From the NCBI RefSeq assembly GCF_020906515.1, contig NC_085850.1:2170001-2234000 (forward strand): a stretch of 64,000 nucleotides of DNA, read 5' to 3'. The notes beneath the pieces are model-generated. The model saw only the letters and a program-made list of their open reading frames with translations. It did not search any database and was not told where the DNA came from. The translations under genes and the position numbers were made by a program. Below, piece by piece: positions 31,039 through 42,095 of the stretch (position 1 is the first letter of the stretch; each line of letters opens with the position of its first letter). This stretch comes from Vanrija pseudolonga. Lineage: Eukaryota > Basidiomycota > Tremellomycetes > Trichosporonales > Trichosporonaceae.

Positions 31039-33574
31039 ATGCCGGTGCACCCGCACAAACCATATCGGCCGCTGCTAGGGGTGCTGGTGGTTCTCGCGCT
31101 TCTCCTCCTGGGCCTCCCAGCCGCCGCGACAGCCTTCGCGCTCTTCGTCGTCCCGCCGCGCCCGTGGATCCCGACCCGCGCACAGCTCGTCCTCGGCGCA
31201 TTGCTACTCCTCGGCCTGCCTGCCGCCTCGGCAAAGAGTGGCGACAAGTACCTCGTCGGCGTGGGCAAGGCCGACGTCACGGGCCCTGTCGTCGAGCTCC
31301 CCCTCGCTGGGTACGCGAAAGGTTTGGACCAGGTCGGCGGCGGGCTGCGGCAGCGGCTGTACTCGCGCGCATTCATCTTCGGGGCCGTCAACTCGCCCGA
31401 CCGGGCAGTCTACCTCGTCCTCGATGTCGCGATGGGCGATACCGCCGTGAGGCGGGGCATCATCGAGTCGCTGGAGAAGCTTGGCCCCGAGTACGCGGCG
31501 TACAACACGCAGACCATCGCCCTTGTCGCTACCCACAGCCATTCCGGCCCGGCAGGCTACCACAACTACATGCTGCCGCAGGTCGTGTCGCTCGGTCTCA
31601 ACGAGCAGAGCCTCAACGCCCAGATCGAGGGCGCAGTGCGGAGCATACGGCGCGCCCATGAGAATCTGCAGGAGGTGGGTGACGTCGGTGCTTTCGGCCC
31701 AGGTGGGTGACGCTGTCGGCACGGCTCACACACACAGGGCTTCATCGACGTCGGGTACGCCGACGTCAAGGACGGCAACATCAACCGCTCGCTCTTCGCA
31801 TACCTAGCCAACCCGGCGTCCGAGCAGGCAGCGTACGCAGGGCCGACTGATACGCAGATGACGCTGCTGTCGCTCCGGCGAGCGTCGGACGGCAAGCTGC
31901 TCGGCGTGCTCAACTGGTACGGCGTGCACGGGACCTCTGTGAGCAGCCGGAACGCCCTCGTGTCCGGCGACAACAAGGGCGTTGCCGCGTGGCTCCTCGA
32001 GCGCGACATGCGCACCGACCCAGCCGCGGCGCCAGACTTTGTCGCGGCCTTCTCCCAGGCTAGCGTCGGCGACGTGTCCCCCAACGTACTCGGCCAGTGG
32101 TGCGACGACGGCTCGGAGGAGCCGTGCGCTTTCGAGACTAGCACGTGCAAGGACGGCACGGTGAAGCAGTGCATTGGGCGCGGGCCGAACTATGCTGCGG
32201 GCGATAACGGCGTGCGGAGCTGCTTCGAGATGGGCCGGCGGCAGTACGCGGCGGCGAAGGACATCATCGACGCGCAGAACCGCGCGGCAACAAGCCTACT
32301 GCTCCACGTTTGCCGTCTGCGTTTTCCCCGCCTACCCGACTGGAGCAGGCTCGACCTGGGGCTCCTCGCCGCCTGGAACCCCTTCCGCGCCTGGAGCGGC
32401 ATCTGCTCGGACATTGAGGCCCCATCGGCCTCCACGCCGCTCGTCGGGCCGACAGTCAAGGCGTTCCACTTCTTCAAAGACCTGCGGTACTTCTCCTTCC
32501 CCCTCCCGAACGGGACGTGGGCACAGACTTGCCCAGGGGCGCTAGGCTACTCCTTTGCGGCGGGCACGACCGACGGACCAGGCATCGCAGACTTTGTCCA
32601 GTCGCATACCGGTGGGGCGAACCACAACCCCGTCTGGAAGCTCGTCACCAGGGCGACCAAGAGCCCGAGCGCGCGCCAGAAGGAGTGCCAGGGCGCCAAG
32701 AACATCCTCCTCGACGTCGGCGAGATGGACTGGCCGTACGCGTGGAGCGCGAACATCGTCGACATCCAGATGCTCCGCGTCGGGCAGCTGGTCATGATCA
32801 TCTCACCGGCGGAAGCGACAACGATGAGCGGTAGGCGGTGGCGCGCAGCGGTGGAGCGCGCAGCGGAGAGTATCGTCGACAGCGGTACCGAGCCCATCGT
32901 CGTCCTCGGCGGTCCGGCCAACACGTACAGTGTGAGTTTGGGGTTGGGTACCAGTTCTCACTCGCTCCCAGCACTACGTCACCACGCCCGAGGAATACGA
33001 CGTGCAGCGGTACGAGGGCGCCTCGACGCTGTTCGGGCGGCACACGCTCGACGCATACATCAACTTGACGGTCAGCGCGATCGGGGCGCTATCGCCCTCA
33101 GCCACGATGGGTGCGCTGCCGCAGGGCCCGAGCCCGCCGGACAACCGCGCGCCAGTGAGCCTTAGCCTCGCCATCCCGGTGGTGTATGACCACGCGCCGC
33201 TCGGCAAGGTGATGGGCCAGGTGCTCTCGCCGCCGAACGCGACCTACACCTGCGGCGAGGTGGTCACCGCAACGTTCCAGGGCGCCAACCCGCGCAACAA
33301 CCTCCGACTCGAGGGAACGTTCGCTGCCGTGGAGAAGAGGGACAAAAACGGCTCGTGGAGCCAAGTGCGCAGCGACGCAGACTGGTTCCTCACGTTCACG
33401 TGGAAGCGCGCCGACATCCTCTGGGGCTCGAGCACCGTAGAGATCAGCTGGGATACCGGCGACGGCGCGGAGCGCGGCACATACCGCCTCCGCTACTGCG
33501 GCGACAGGAAGGCGTCGGGCTCGGCCCGGATCGTGCCCTTCGAGGGCGTGACCGAGGCATTTGAGCTGTTGTAA
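31039..33574 (+). CDS. neutral/alkaline ceramidase
   Basis: Hydrolyses ceramide to sphingosine and fatty acid. Three exons (31039-31674, 31738-32931, 32972-33574) encode 810 aa. The family core is clear: VGVGKADVTGPV at the start of the fold, zinc-binding THSHSGPAGYH, INRSLFAYLANP, WYGVHGTS with another zinc His, and the nucleophile serine at about 326 in ASVGDVSPNVLG. GYSFAAGTTDGPG follows, then the C-terminal immunoglobulin-like domain (VVTATFQGANPRNNL ... FEGVTEAF). The N-terminus has two hydrophobic segments (about 11-38 and 48-65) instead of one signal peptide, so the enzyme may be membrane-tethered. About 60 residues between YAAAKDI and LPNGTWAQTCP are unlike the family as I recall it. 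It converges with the permease, with 100 bases between stops. Confidence 0.92.
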
Positions 33575-33674
33575 CAAGACAATTGTAGCATTCATATCAA
33601 CGATACGGAGACACGCATGTAGCCCTAGCTTAATGAAAACGCATGTAGCCCTACAGTAGCAGTAGTCGTGCCCC

Positions 33675-35451
33675 CTAGACGAGGTTGACAGTCCTCGTCA
33701 CGGGCTCGCTACCACTGTCAATCGAGCGGCCCGACGGGTCGTGCTTGCGGTCCCACTCCTCGACGTCGGCATTGGGCACCTTGAGCATGTAGCTGCTGAG
33801 CGCACCGTCGCTGAGCTGGATGACAGTCTGGCGGATCTGGTACCCGCCGAGGCGGGGGAGGATCTTGGTCCAGAGGAGGTAGTACAGGCCGCAAAGGCCG
33901 ATGATGCCGAGGCCGGTGAGCGAGGACGTGGCGTAGAAGAAGCCAAACGACGTGGACTTGAGCGTGCCCTTGGGCGGGACCCAGGGCATGACGAGGAGGA
34001 AGATCTTGGCCAAGAAGAAGACAATCGCCACCCAAGACCACGAGCGGTACTGCGTGCGCGGGAGGTTGGCCCTCTGGCGCTGGCGGCGGATGAGGAACAG
34101 GCCGAAGGTCATGAGCGCGAGGAAGAACGAGTCGGGGTACGACTTGAGCGCGACGAGGAAGTTGAACGCCTGGCCTGCGGGCGGGGCGGAGATCATGAGT
34201 ACCGTCATGAGCCAGATGATGAGGAGTGGGCCGAGCGGCGAGCCGAAGGGGCGCGTCGAGACCCAGAAGCGCGGGAAGGGGAGGAGGCCTTGGCGGCCGA
34301 TCTCGCGGATCATGCGCGAGTTGGCCGTGACGGACGCGAGCATGTTACCGAGGGCCGAGAGCGCAGGGATGATGGACAGCGCCTGACCCGCCTTGGTTCC
34401 AAAGACGTTCTTGAAGAAGAGCGCCGCGGTGGTCTGGGACGACTTCTTAATGTCGGCAGCGGGCACGGCGGTGAGGTACGCCACATTGACGAGGAGGTAG
34501 AGCACGGCGACGGAGATGAGGGCGGCATTGGACGTCTTCTTGATGGTGCGGATGGGGTCCTTGACCTCGTTGACGAGGTTGAATGAGTTTGCGTACCCGC
34601 CGTACGCGAAGAGGACGGACACGAGGCCGTTGGAGAGCGAGTACGCGTCCTTGTTGGTGCCCTTGAACGAGTCCTGGAAGTTGGCCTTGGGGTTGGGGAT
34701 GTGCGTCTTTCCGGAGAGCACGACAAAGCCGGTGATCGTCATGAAGATGAGTGTCGCGAGCTTGAGCACGCCGGCGGCGTTGATGATACGGAGCGACCAC
34801 TTGGTGCTGACGATGATGGTCGCGCAGACCAGCGTCATGGCAGCGATAGCGACGCCCTTCTGCGCCCACGCGCTCGCGCTGACATTCGCCACGCGGAAGA
34901 CGTACTGCCCACACACGATCGCGTTGGACGACGAGAAGGTCAACAGGACGCCGTTGACGGCGAACGCGACGGGGAAGAGGTACTTGGGGTGCGGGTACGC
35001 CTGCTCGAGGTAGACCACCTCGGAGCCGCTGCGCGACGGGTAGTAGGACGCGAGCTCGAGGTACACGCTGATGCCGGTCAGGTTGATGAGGAAGCCGATC
35101 ACCCAGAAGATGAGCGAGAGGCCGACGGATCCGGTCTGCGTGAGGATGTTGGACGCTGGGTGGGCGTGAGTGATTGATTGCAGGTCAGATTTGAGGACGA
35201 GGCCACTCACGCGTCGAGAAGATGCCCGTGCCGACCAAGTGGCTCACGTTGATGAGCAGCGTGGTCCAAAATCCCACGTTGTAGCCGAGCGGGTTGCGCA
35301 CCTCAACTGGAGCACCGGCGGTCGTCTGGATCGTCTCATCGGCCTCGTTGCCGCCCTTTTCGCCGACATAGTCGAGCTGAGCGTGGATGAAGTGGCGTTC
35401 GGCGCCGGTTTCGTCGATAATGGACGACTTTTCAGAGTCGCGGCGGGACAT
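33675..35451 (-). CDS. amino-acid permease, methionine-permease (Mup1) type
   Basis: Plasma-membrane APC/LAT-family permease resembling fungal high-affinity methionine permeases. Two exons (35211-35451, 33675-35155; 55-nt intron) encode 573 aa. After a hydrophilic N-terminus come NPLGYNVGFWTTLLINVSHL and GTGIFSTPSNILTQ (helix 1, the G-S/T-G-type substrate loop; the splice restores the conserved Pro). SVYLELASYYPSRSGSEVVYLEQAY follows, then FAYGGYANSFNLVNEVKDP (helix 6) and IPALSALGNMLASVTANSRMIREIGRQG, with twelve hydrophobic segments in all. The cytosolic C-terminus ends EPVTRTVNLV. Acidic and lysine residues in the N-tail could serve arrestin/ubiquitin-driven turnover as in Mup1; this is inference. 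Methionine specificity is likely but not proven by sequence. Confidence 0.88.
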
Positions 35452-36461
35452 GGTGTCGGCGATGATTCTGGGGAGGTCGTCGTCTAGCACGCGCCGCGGT
35501 GCTCTTTGTACGCGGCGCTCATGGTGGCCTGCCCGCCGCTGCCGTCGATAGTACGCCGCTCATCGTCGTCCGCGGCGGTGAAAATCAACGCTCTGGTCGC
35601 GTCATTGATAGTCGCAGATCGTCGAGCATGGCGACGTGAGCACGAGTGCAATACGTTATGCATGTCGACCGAGGGGGTGCGGGGACCCTCTATAGGGAGC
35701 GCGTCGCTAAGGCGGTCTACAGGCCGGAATGGGGCGAGCATCGACCACGGTGAAGTAAGGTGTGCCACGAAAACCTTGTGTTTGGGTGCCTTCGTGAAAG
35801 TCGTTTAATCATTTGCCACTTTGGAGAGATCCGACGTCCACCCCGCGTTTGGGGGTGACATCCGCCCACACGTTGTTTCAAAGATTTTTACACGTCGCCG
35901 AGAAAGGCGAGCCAGCACCAACATGCACCAACAAGCGCTGATCAGATGCTCGGTCGGAGGTCGGGAGTCCAGACCGGGGTGTAATCTCGCCTGCGCATCA
36001 CGACATTGCGTTATGTCGAAGGTGGAGGTACATCTGCGAGATGTGGGGCGAGCGATTGGCGGAACCACCGCCTCATAAGCGCCGGCTAGGCTTCGACGGA
36101 GGCTCGATAACGCCGGGTGCTGTGTGCGTGCTTCGATGCATGGCGTGACAATGCTTGCTGGGCGCGTATCGTCGCGCAATGGTATATATCTTTGGCGCGG
36201 GTAGACGATCACCTGCCGCGCGCCACGACACGCCTCCTGGATGTACGTAACGATGGGGTATCGCTTGATCGGCGCGCCGAGGATGTCGCGGCTGCGAACT
36301 TGCGCAGGATCTCTTGGCATCGGTGCGCAGCGAGCATAAGCGAGCAGTCTGCGCGATTGGTGCAAAAGGTCGACTAGCTACGTGTGGCACCCCATGCTGA
36401 ACACAATGGTGCGAGGCTCCGCAGTGGCCTGCCCCCCCCCTCCTCCTCTCCTCCGCCCCAC
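35452..36461. other. intergenic
   Basis: About 1 kb, the promoter of the permease and the 3' flank of the gene at 36462. A C-run near 36427 precedes the downstream gene's 3' end. ORFs here are not protein-like. Confidence 0.5.
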
Positions 36462-38220
36462 CTACACCCCCTCGTAGCCAACGTCGACGAACCCGTTCGT
36501 GATGGACACTTTGCTAGCGCTGGACAGAGACCACGCCGAGACGCGCGGGAGACTGGTGGGCGCAACGGCGGGAGCGACGGCAGGTGGCACGGCACCAGCA
36601 GCTGCAGCGGCGGGGGCTTGAGGGGCGACCGCTTGCAGTGACTGTGGCCGATGTGCCGGCACCTCTGCCTTCTCCTCCTTCTCGTCGCCCCAACCTCCCC
36701 CACCTCCTCCAGTCGCTCCATCCGACACGGCAAGTCCAAGATTGTCCGTGCCCGCGGGCGGAAGAGGAGCATGGGCAGGCGGAGCAGGAGAAGGCGGCGG
36801 AGGAAGAGCCTGGGGCGCTTGGCCCAGCCCACCCACAGTCACTGGCCGCACGTCCACCGTGACGGGCACGCCGGACCCGAACACGATCATCTGGAGCACC
36901 GTCGCCGCCGTGCTCTGGAACGCGTCGAGCGCGGCGGCCCACTCGTCGGCGGTGACGGGCTTATCGACCTTCGCTTCCCAGTCCGCGTCGTGGCCGTCGC
37001 ACCCGTGGCAGTGGTCGCGCATGACGTGGATCCACTGTGGGTTATAGCACGGCACGACGCCCTGCTGGCCCGCGCGGAGAACCTGCACGTTGAACTTGTG
37101 CACGACTACCGCGACGACCTGTGCGAGCCGCTGCTCCTCGGCCGTGAGGAGCGAGTTGATCGCGTCGTACGCCAGCGTGACGGTCGCGGCGCTCGCTGCT
37201 GCCGCTGGGCGCAGCACAGCGAACGGGTTGACCGTCCACGCGGCGCCTATGATGCCGCCTATCGCGCCTAATCCAGCGCGGATAATAGCGTTCTGGTGCA
37301 CGACGGCGTCCTGCTCGAGCCGCACACTGACCGCCAGTGCACCGTACATGAGCCCGACGCGCACGGCGTGCAGCTGAAGATCCCACGTAAGGACCTTGGG
37401 CACGAAGGTGAACAGCTCGCGGATGCGGTATGTTAGCATCTGTGCCTGTGGTGAATGCGGCACGTTTTCCTCGCGCGAGAGGTATGCGACCAGGAGATCG
37501 CCGCACGCCTGCAGGCTCTCGTCGTCGATTGTGTACGCGCGCCGGTGGTGCAGTCTGCCGAGGAGGAGGCGGAGGAGCCACTGGATTCTGTCCGGGCCGA
37601 GGAACTGCCCCAGCGACGCCGTGCGCACGTCGTTGGCTATGAGGCCTGGGTACGCTGTGAACAGCGCGTGCATCGCCGCGCTCGCGTTCCACACGTGCAT
37701 CGTCAGAAAGGCGGCCGTTAGGCCCGTGATCCACCGGTGCGGGGGCAGGTCGGACGTCGCGGTGAGCCGGCCGAACTTGGTCATGAGGCTTTCCTCGGCC
37801 TGGGTCTGGGGGGTCAGCGCCAACATAAGCAACAGCCGACCCGCGACGCACCTTGCGCTGCGCCTTCGGCACCAGGTCGGTCGGCTGCCATGTCCCCACA
37901 GTGACCATCACCATGGCGAGGTAGTGCTCTGCGAAGCGGTCGAACCCGGGGAGCGCGACGAGGTCGGGCGTGAACCGCGCAATGTTGGGCTGGTCGCCGT
38001 CGGCGCCGTGCCCGTGCGCGAAGACGTGGTCGTGGTGCTTGGCCAGCTGGGCCTGCAGCGCCGTCAGCTGCCCAGGCTCGAGGTTACACTTCGCCCAGAT
38101 GACGGGCGGCGGCTCGCTGAAGCGCAGCGTCCGCCCATGGTTCCCGCGGATACCGCGCGAGCCGTACGCCTCGGGCGGGGTGGGCTTGAGCGGGGGCTCG
38201 CGGACAGGCGGGACGGACAT
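36462..38220 (-). CDS. unknown 568-aa protein
   Basis: Exons 37852-38220 and 36462-37799 joined by a 52-nt intron; an alternative acceptor 6 nt upstream would add Thr-Gln. Residues 1-125 are proline-rich, then helical with a His-rich patch (KHHDHVFAHGHGADGD). Residues 125-420 look largely alpha-helical, with a Gly-rich hydrophobic segment (AIIRAGLGAIGGIIGAAWTV) that may touch membrane, and a HCHGCDGHD cluster near 390 that could bind metal. The last ~130 residues are disordered, rich in Pro, Ala and Gly. No signal peptide. I do not recognise the family. An ATG 15 nt upstream is also in frame. Confidence 0.7.
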
Positions 38221-38519
38221 GGCTGTGTAAGTCAATGAGTGAGTGAGCAGTGAGAAGACGTTTGTTGTGAGAACCAGTCGTCGCGGTTGTTGTTGTCATG
38301 GGGACTAACGCCAAACGTCATTCCGCGGATACTTGGACCGCTCCGCGCTAGTTTCACCAAACCAAACCTTATCACCTCACTGCACAGCTACTTCATCTCG
38401 CCGTTTATGGAGACGGACTACGCCACATGCAACACCGCGCAACTTGATGATGAGGAAGGATCGGCTCTCAACGCTCTCTTCGAGGTGGAGCGCTCGATTC
38501 CTCCAAATCATGTCATCTC

Positions 38520-39444
38520 TTAAGGGTAGTTGCCCCACTGGTCGGGGTACTGGCCGTACTCGTTGGGATAACGGCCGTTCTCGTCGGGGTAGAGGCCTTG
38601 GGGGTTGGGGTACTGCGTGCGTGAGCAAGTTGACATTGTGGCGGAGGTCGAGGAAGGGTGGTGCCACCTTCCTTCACTCAACCTACCTTCCTCGACGTCA
38701 TTTCGACACTCACGTTTCCATTGTCATCGGGATACTGGCCGCGCTCGTTGGGGTAGCGGCCCCGGGCATCGGGGTAAAGGCCTTGGGCATTTGGGTAGTT
38801 GCCGTTCTCGTCGGCACCCTGTCGTGTCAGCGAGCTGATGCCCCTTCCTCGACTCACGCCGCCGCCCTGGCGACCACCCGGGTTGTAGCCGCCGCCGTAG
38901 CCACCACCACCAGCGTAGTTGCCGCCGCCGCTGCCGTAGCCACCGCCACCGCCGCCGTACTGCGACTGCTGGTTGAAGCGGATCTCGTCCTCGCGGCGCT
39001 GCTCCTCCTTCCAGCGCTCCTCCTTGTGCTCCTCGTGGTGCTCGTAGGCCTTGTACGCGCCGAGGCCGAGGACAGCGGCGCCGGCACCGGCGGCGACCTT
39101 GGCGCCGGTGGGCCAGCCCTGCTGCTGCTCTGGGGGGTGTGAGTGCGTGAGGGCGGTGGACAAGGTGGAGGATAGGAGGGAGCACACCCACGCTGGGGAG
39201 GACCGCCGTACTGGCCGCCGGGGCCGGGGTAGCCGTACTGGGGCTGCTGGGGCTTGTTGGTGAGCTTGTTGATGCCGTACGCGGCCGCGCCGCCGGCGAC
39301 CGCAGCTCCGCCAGCGAGGAGGAGGGCGTCGCCAAAGTCGGCGCGCTCCTCGCGGTGCTCCTCACGGTGCTCCTCGCGGTACTCGTCGGTACGCTGCTCG
39401 TGGCGCTCGTACTTGTCCTCGATGAGGTCACCGAAGAAGCCCAT
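38520..39444 (-). CDS. charged/glycine-rich protein with YP heptad repeats
   Basis: Four exons (39192-39444, 38858-39129, 38714-38818, 38520-38612) give 240 aa. It starts MGFFGDLIEDKYERHEQ, then an acidic-basic helix with HREE repeats. Two Gly/Ala-rich hydrophobic segments follow (~38-60 and ~90-112), the second leading into KAYEHHEEHKEERWKEEQ. A Gly/Tyr-rich stretch comes next. The C-terminal 60 residues are a regular repeat of xxGxYP[N/D], arranged as two 28-residue units, one per exon. No signal peptide. The Gly-zipper-like helices suggest membrane or self association and the YP repeats suggest a low-complexity assembly domain; both are inference. Family not recognised. Confidence 0.75.
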
Positions 39445-39535
39445 TGTGGTTTTGTTGTGGGTGAGAGGAAGGTGAGTGAATGAGGTGAGTGAGAGAGGGG
39501 TTATAAGGAGGTGAGTGCTGAGGGCGGTGCGGTGG

Positions 39536-39568
39536 GTGCGTGAGTGAGTGAGTGGGTGGGTGAGGGTG
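39536..39568. repeat. GTGAGTGA simple repeat
   Basis: Purine/GT-rich tandem tract upstream of the YP-repeat gene, on the template side of its promoter. Confidence 0.6.
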
Positions 39569-40143
39569 TATCGACGTGGAGCTCGAGGGAGGTGGCCTGT
39601 GCGTCAGAAGCGAGTGGTGCGGCGGCGTCGGTGGGTGTGTGGTGTGGAGTGGTGTGTCTGTGTGGTGTGTGTCGTGCCGCCGTCGCACTGTGGCGGTGGC
39701 GATGAAGCAAGACGAGACACCGAGCGCGAGCACCGCGCTATTCTGAGAGCGAGCAGCCAGCCCCAGTGTGCGTGATTTTTAATGGCGCGCCTCGTCGTCA
39801 TGTCAGACAGCAATGGGACAGTGGCGTCAGTGTAGCAAGCCATGGGGGAGAGCAATGTGCACGGTCGACGAGGCTTGTGCGCGGACGATGTAGAGGCGGG
39901 GCGAGGTACGATCGCGATTGCAGACGTGAGCCGAACGTGGGTGGGTTTCGGCCAAAGTGCACGAGTGGCCCAAGCTGTCGATTAAGAGCATGTCGGTCAT
40001 GGCACCATGCACAAGCCCTCGTCCTTCAACTTCTCCTCGTCACTCTCTTGACTCTCAACTCTATGCAACAAACTAACGTCGTCGACTGTCGTGACGAAGA
40101 AGCAAAGCAGTGCGAGAGGACTAGCGTGGCCCCGAACCACCCG

Positions 40144-40211
40144 ACACACACCTGCACACACACTCAAGCACAAACACACACAAACACACGCACACCCGCA
40201 CACACAACACA
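40144..40211. repeat. CA-rich microsatellite
   Basis: Imperfect (CA)n with interspersed CAAA units, about 68 nt long. Confidence 0.8.
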
Positions 40212-40384
40212 AAAGAGACTCTACCCCGCTCCCGAACCCCGGTCGCCAGTCCCCTTCCTCCTGGGACCGGTTCGGATTCAGCGAACGGGCTCGAACTCCC
40301 GCCGTGAGGACCAGAGGGAGTAGCAGTACTACTGCTGTTCCATGATCGCCACGACTGCGCGCTTGTGTGCGTTGCTGGTGGCGA

Positions 40385-40428
40385 GTGAGCTCGCCCAAGA
40401 AGCCTTAACTAACTACTAACCCCCCCAG
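40385..40428 (+). other. probable 44-nt leader intron
   Basis: GTGAGC donor, a doubled CTAAC branch-like stretch (TAACTAACTACTAAC) and a CCCCCCAG acceptor form one of the best intron signatures in the window, on the strand of the gene at 40797. It may be a 5' UTR intron of that gene or belong to a short ORF starting at 40352 that stays open across the splice to 40688. Confidence 0.45.
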
Positions 40429-40796
40429 CTGCTCACCACCAGCTGACTGCGGGCCCCACCAACCGAAAATGCCTGCTGTTGCCGTTGCCGCCGGCGGGCG
40501 TTCCTAGGCGGAGAATCTCGGCCCGACCGGCAACGCCACCAGCTTTCGTTCCGACGTTGCTCTCTCGCTCATCTCTTCCAACGACCTCCGCCGCCGCCGC
40601 AAGGCCGCGCCGCCGCGGCGGTGGGCAACGTCTCCATTCTCGGCGCGGGGGGACGGGCACGGACGCGGACGCCCGAATTGACCGATAGCTGCAGAATGAC
40701 GACCTCCCAACACCCGACCTCGCCCGGGCCGCAAAGATTTCTATACCCGGCACGGCCTCGAGATCTACGTTATCCCCCCACCCCTCGTCCTCCCCC

Positions 40797-42095
40797 ATGA
40801 ACTCCACTGCGGCGCTCGCGCTTGCTCGCCTCACGCTCCGACGCGCAACTGCATCCATAACAACGCGTGCCTTGCACTCTTCCCCAGCATCTCTGTGCGG
40901 CCGGTGCCCCCCTCCCGCGGCAACCGACAGCCTACTTGAACGACACCGATACCAGGGGTTCCCCCAATCATCGCCATCAGCACCCACAGCATCATCCTCT
41001 GCCATGACCAACAGCACCAACGCCACGATGAAGGCCGCGCGCTACTACGACCGCGGCGACATCCGCGTCGAGAACATCCCCGTGCCCCCCGTCCTGCCCG
41101 GCACGGTCGGCATCGAGGTCGCCTTCTGCGGCATCTGCGGCACCGACCTGCACGAGTACCTCGACGGCCCGATCTTCTGCCCGTCAGCGACGCACGCGCA
41201 CGCCATCTCGGGTGAGACGGCGCCCGTCACCCTCGGCCACGAGATGAGCGGCACCGTCTACGCCCTCGGCGAGGGCGTGACGGACCTCAAGGTGGGCGAC
41301 AAGGTCGTCGTCGAGCCGTACATCATCAACGAGGGCGTCGACACGTCGGCTGCGAGCCTCGACTACCACCTGTCCAAGGACATGGGCTTCATCGGCCTCT
41401 CGGGCCGCGGCGGTGGCCTCGCGGAGAAGATCACCGTCCAGCGCCGGTGGGTGCACGCCATCAGCGACAATGTGCCGCTTGACCAGGCGGCGCTCATCGA
41501 GCCGCTGTCGGTCGGCTACCACGCGTTCAAGCGTTCGAGCGGCAAGGCGGGCGACTTTGCGCTCATCACTGGTGCTGGTCCCATTGGCCTGCTCACCGCC
41601 GCTGTTCTCAAGGCCGAGGGCATCACGGTCGCCATCTCTGAGCCGTCGGCCCTGCGCAGGCAAAAGGCGACCGAGACGGGCGTCGCGGCGCACGTGTTCG
41701 ACCCGCGCACGGACGACGTTGTCGCCAGGGTCAAGGAGCTCACGGGCGGCAAGGGCGCCGACATCGGCTTTGAGTGCACGTCGGTCCAGCCCGCGTTCGA
41801 CACGCTCATCGACGCCCTCAAGCCCACCGGCGTGCTCGTCGTCGAGAGCATCTGGGGCAAGAAGGCCTCGCTCGACATGCAGAAGCTTGTGCTCAAGGAG
41901 ATTGACCTCCGCGGAACGATCGCGTACGTCAACTCGCACCCCGAGACCATCAAGCTCGTGCAGCAGGGCAAGATCAACCTCAAGCCGTTCATTACCGGCG
42001 TCATCGGCCTCGACGGCCTCATCTCTGAGGGCTTTGACACGCTCATCAACAAGAACGAGACGGCTGTCAAGATTCTCGTCAACCCCCGGGCGTAA
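40797..42095 (+). CDS. butanediol-dehydrogenase-like zinc alcohol dehydrogenase
   Basis: Medium-chain dehydrogenase resembling (R,R)-butanediol dehydrogenase (Bdh1), which interconverts acetoin and 2,3-butanediol with NAD. Single exon; 432 aa from the first ATG, 363 from an in-frame ATG at 41004. In the long form the catalytic zinc site shows FCGICGTDLHEY (C114) and GHE (148-149), with GPIFCP as in Bdh1. ITGAGPIGLLTAAVL is the nucleotide-binding Rossmann motif. The structural-zinc lobe lacks its usual cysteines (about 173-200). Residues 1-69 are Ala/Ser/Arg-rich and nearly free of acids, with TRALHSS like a mitochondrial cleavage context, so alternative starts may send the enzyme to two compartments. 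Substrate inferred from similarity. Confidence 0.87.
   Translation: MNSTAALALARLTLRRATASITTRALHSSPASLCGRCPPPAATDSLLERHRYQGFPQSSPSAPTASSSAMTNSTNATMKAARYYDRGDIRVENIPVPPVLPGTVGIEVAFCGICGTDLHEYLDGPIFCPSATHAHAISGETAPVTLGHEMSGTVYALGEGVTDLKVGDKVVVEPYIINEGVDTSAASLDYHLSKDMGFIGLSGRGGGLAEKITVQRRWVHAISDNVPLDQAALIEPLSVGYHAFKRSSGKAGDFALITGAGPIGLLTAAVLKAEGITVAISEPSALRRQKATETGVAAHVFDPRTDDVVARVKELTGGKGADIGFECTSVQPAFDTLIDALKPTGVLVVESIWGKKASLDMQKLVLKEIDLRGTIAYVNSHPETIKLVQQGKINLKPFITGVIGLDGLISEGFDTLINKNETAVKILVNPRA

Larger units (their letters stand above)
39445..40796. other. intergenic, leader region of the butanediol-dehydrogenase-like gene
   Basis: 1.35 kb of divergent upstream sequence. It contains GAGTG and CA repeats and a strong intron-like element (listed). 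No gene is confidently supported. Confidence 0.45.

Noticed and set aside
33741-34586. 281-codon plus-strand ORF
   Set aside because: Antisense shadow of the amino-acid permease, with biased charged composition.
40265-40345. B-box-like GTTCGAG on the minus strand near the CA repeat
   Set aside because: The T loop would have 8 nt, the acceptor stem does not pair without a bulge, and no A box sits at the right distance.
41184-41939. 251-codon minus-strand ORF
   Set aside because: Antisense shadow of the dehydrogenase gene.
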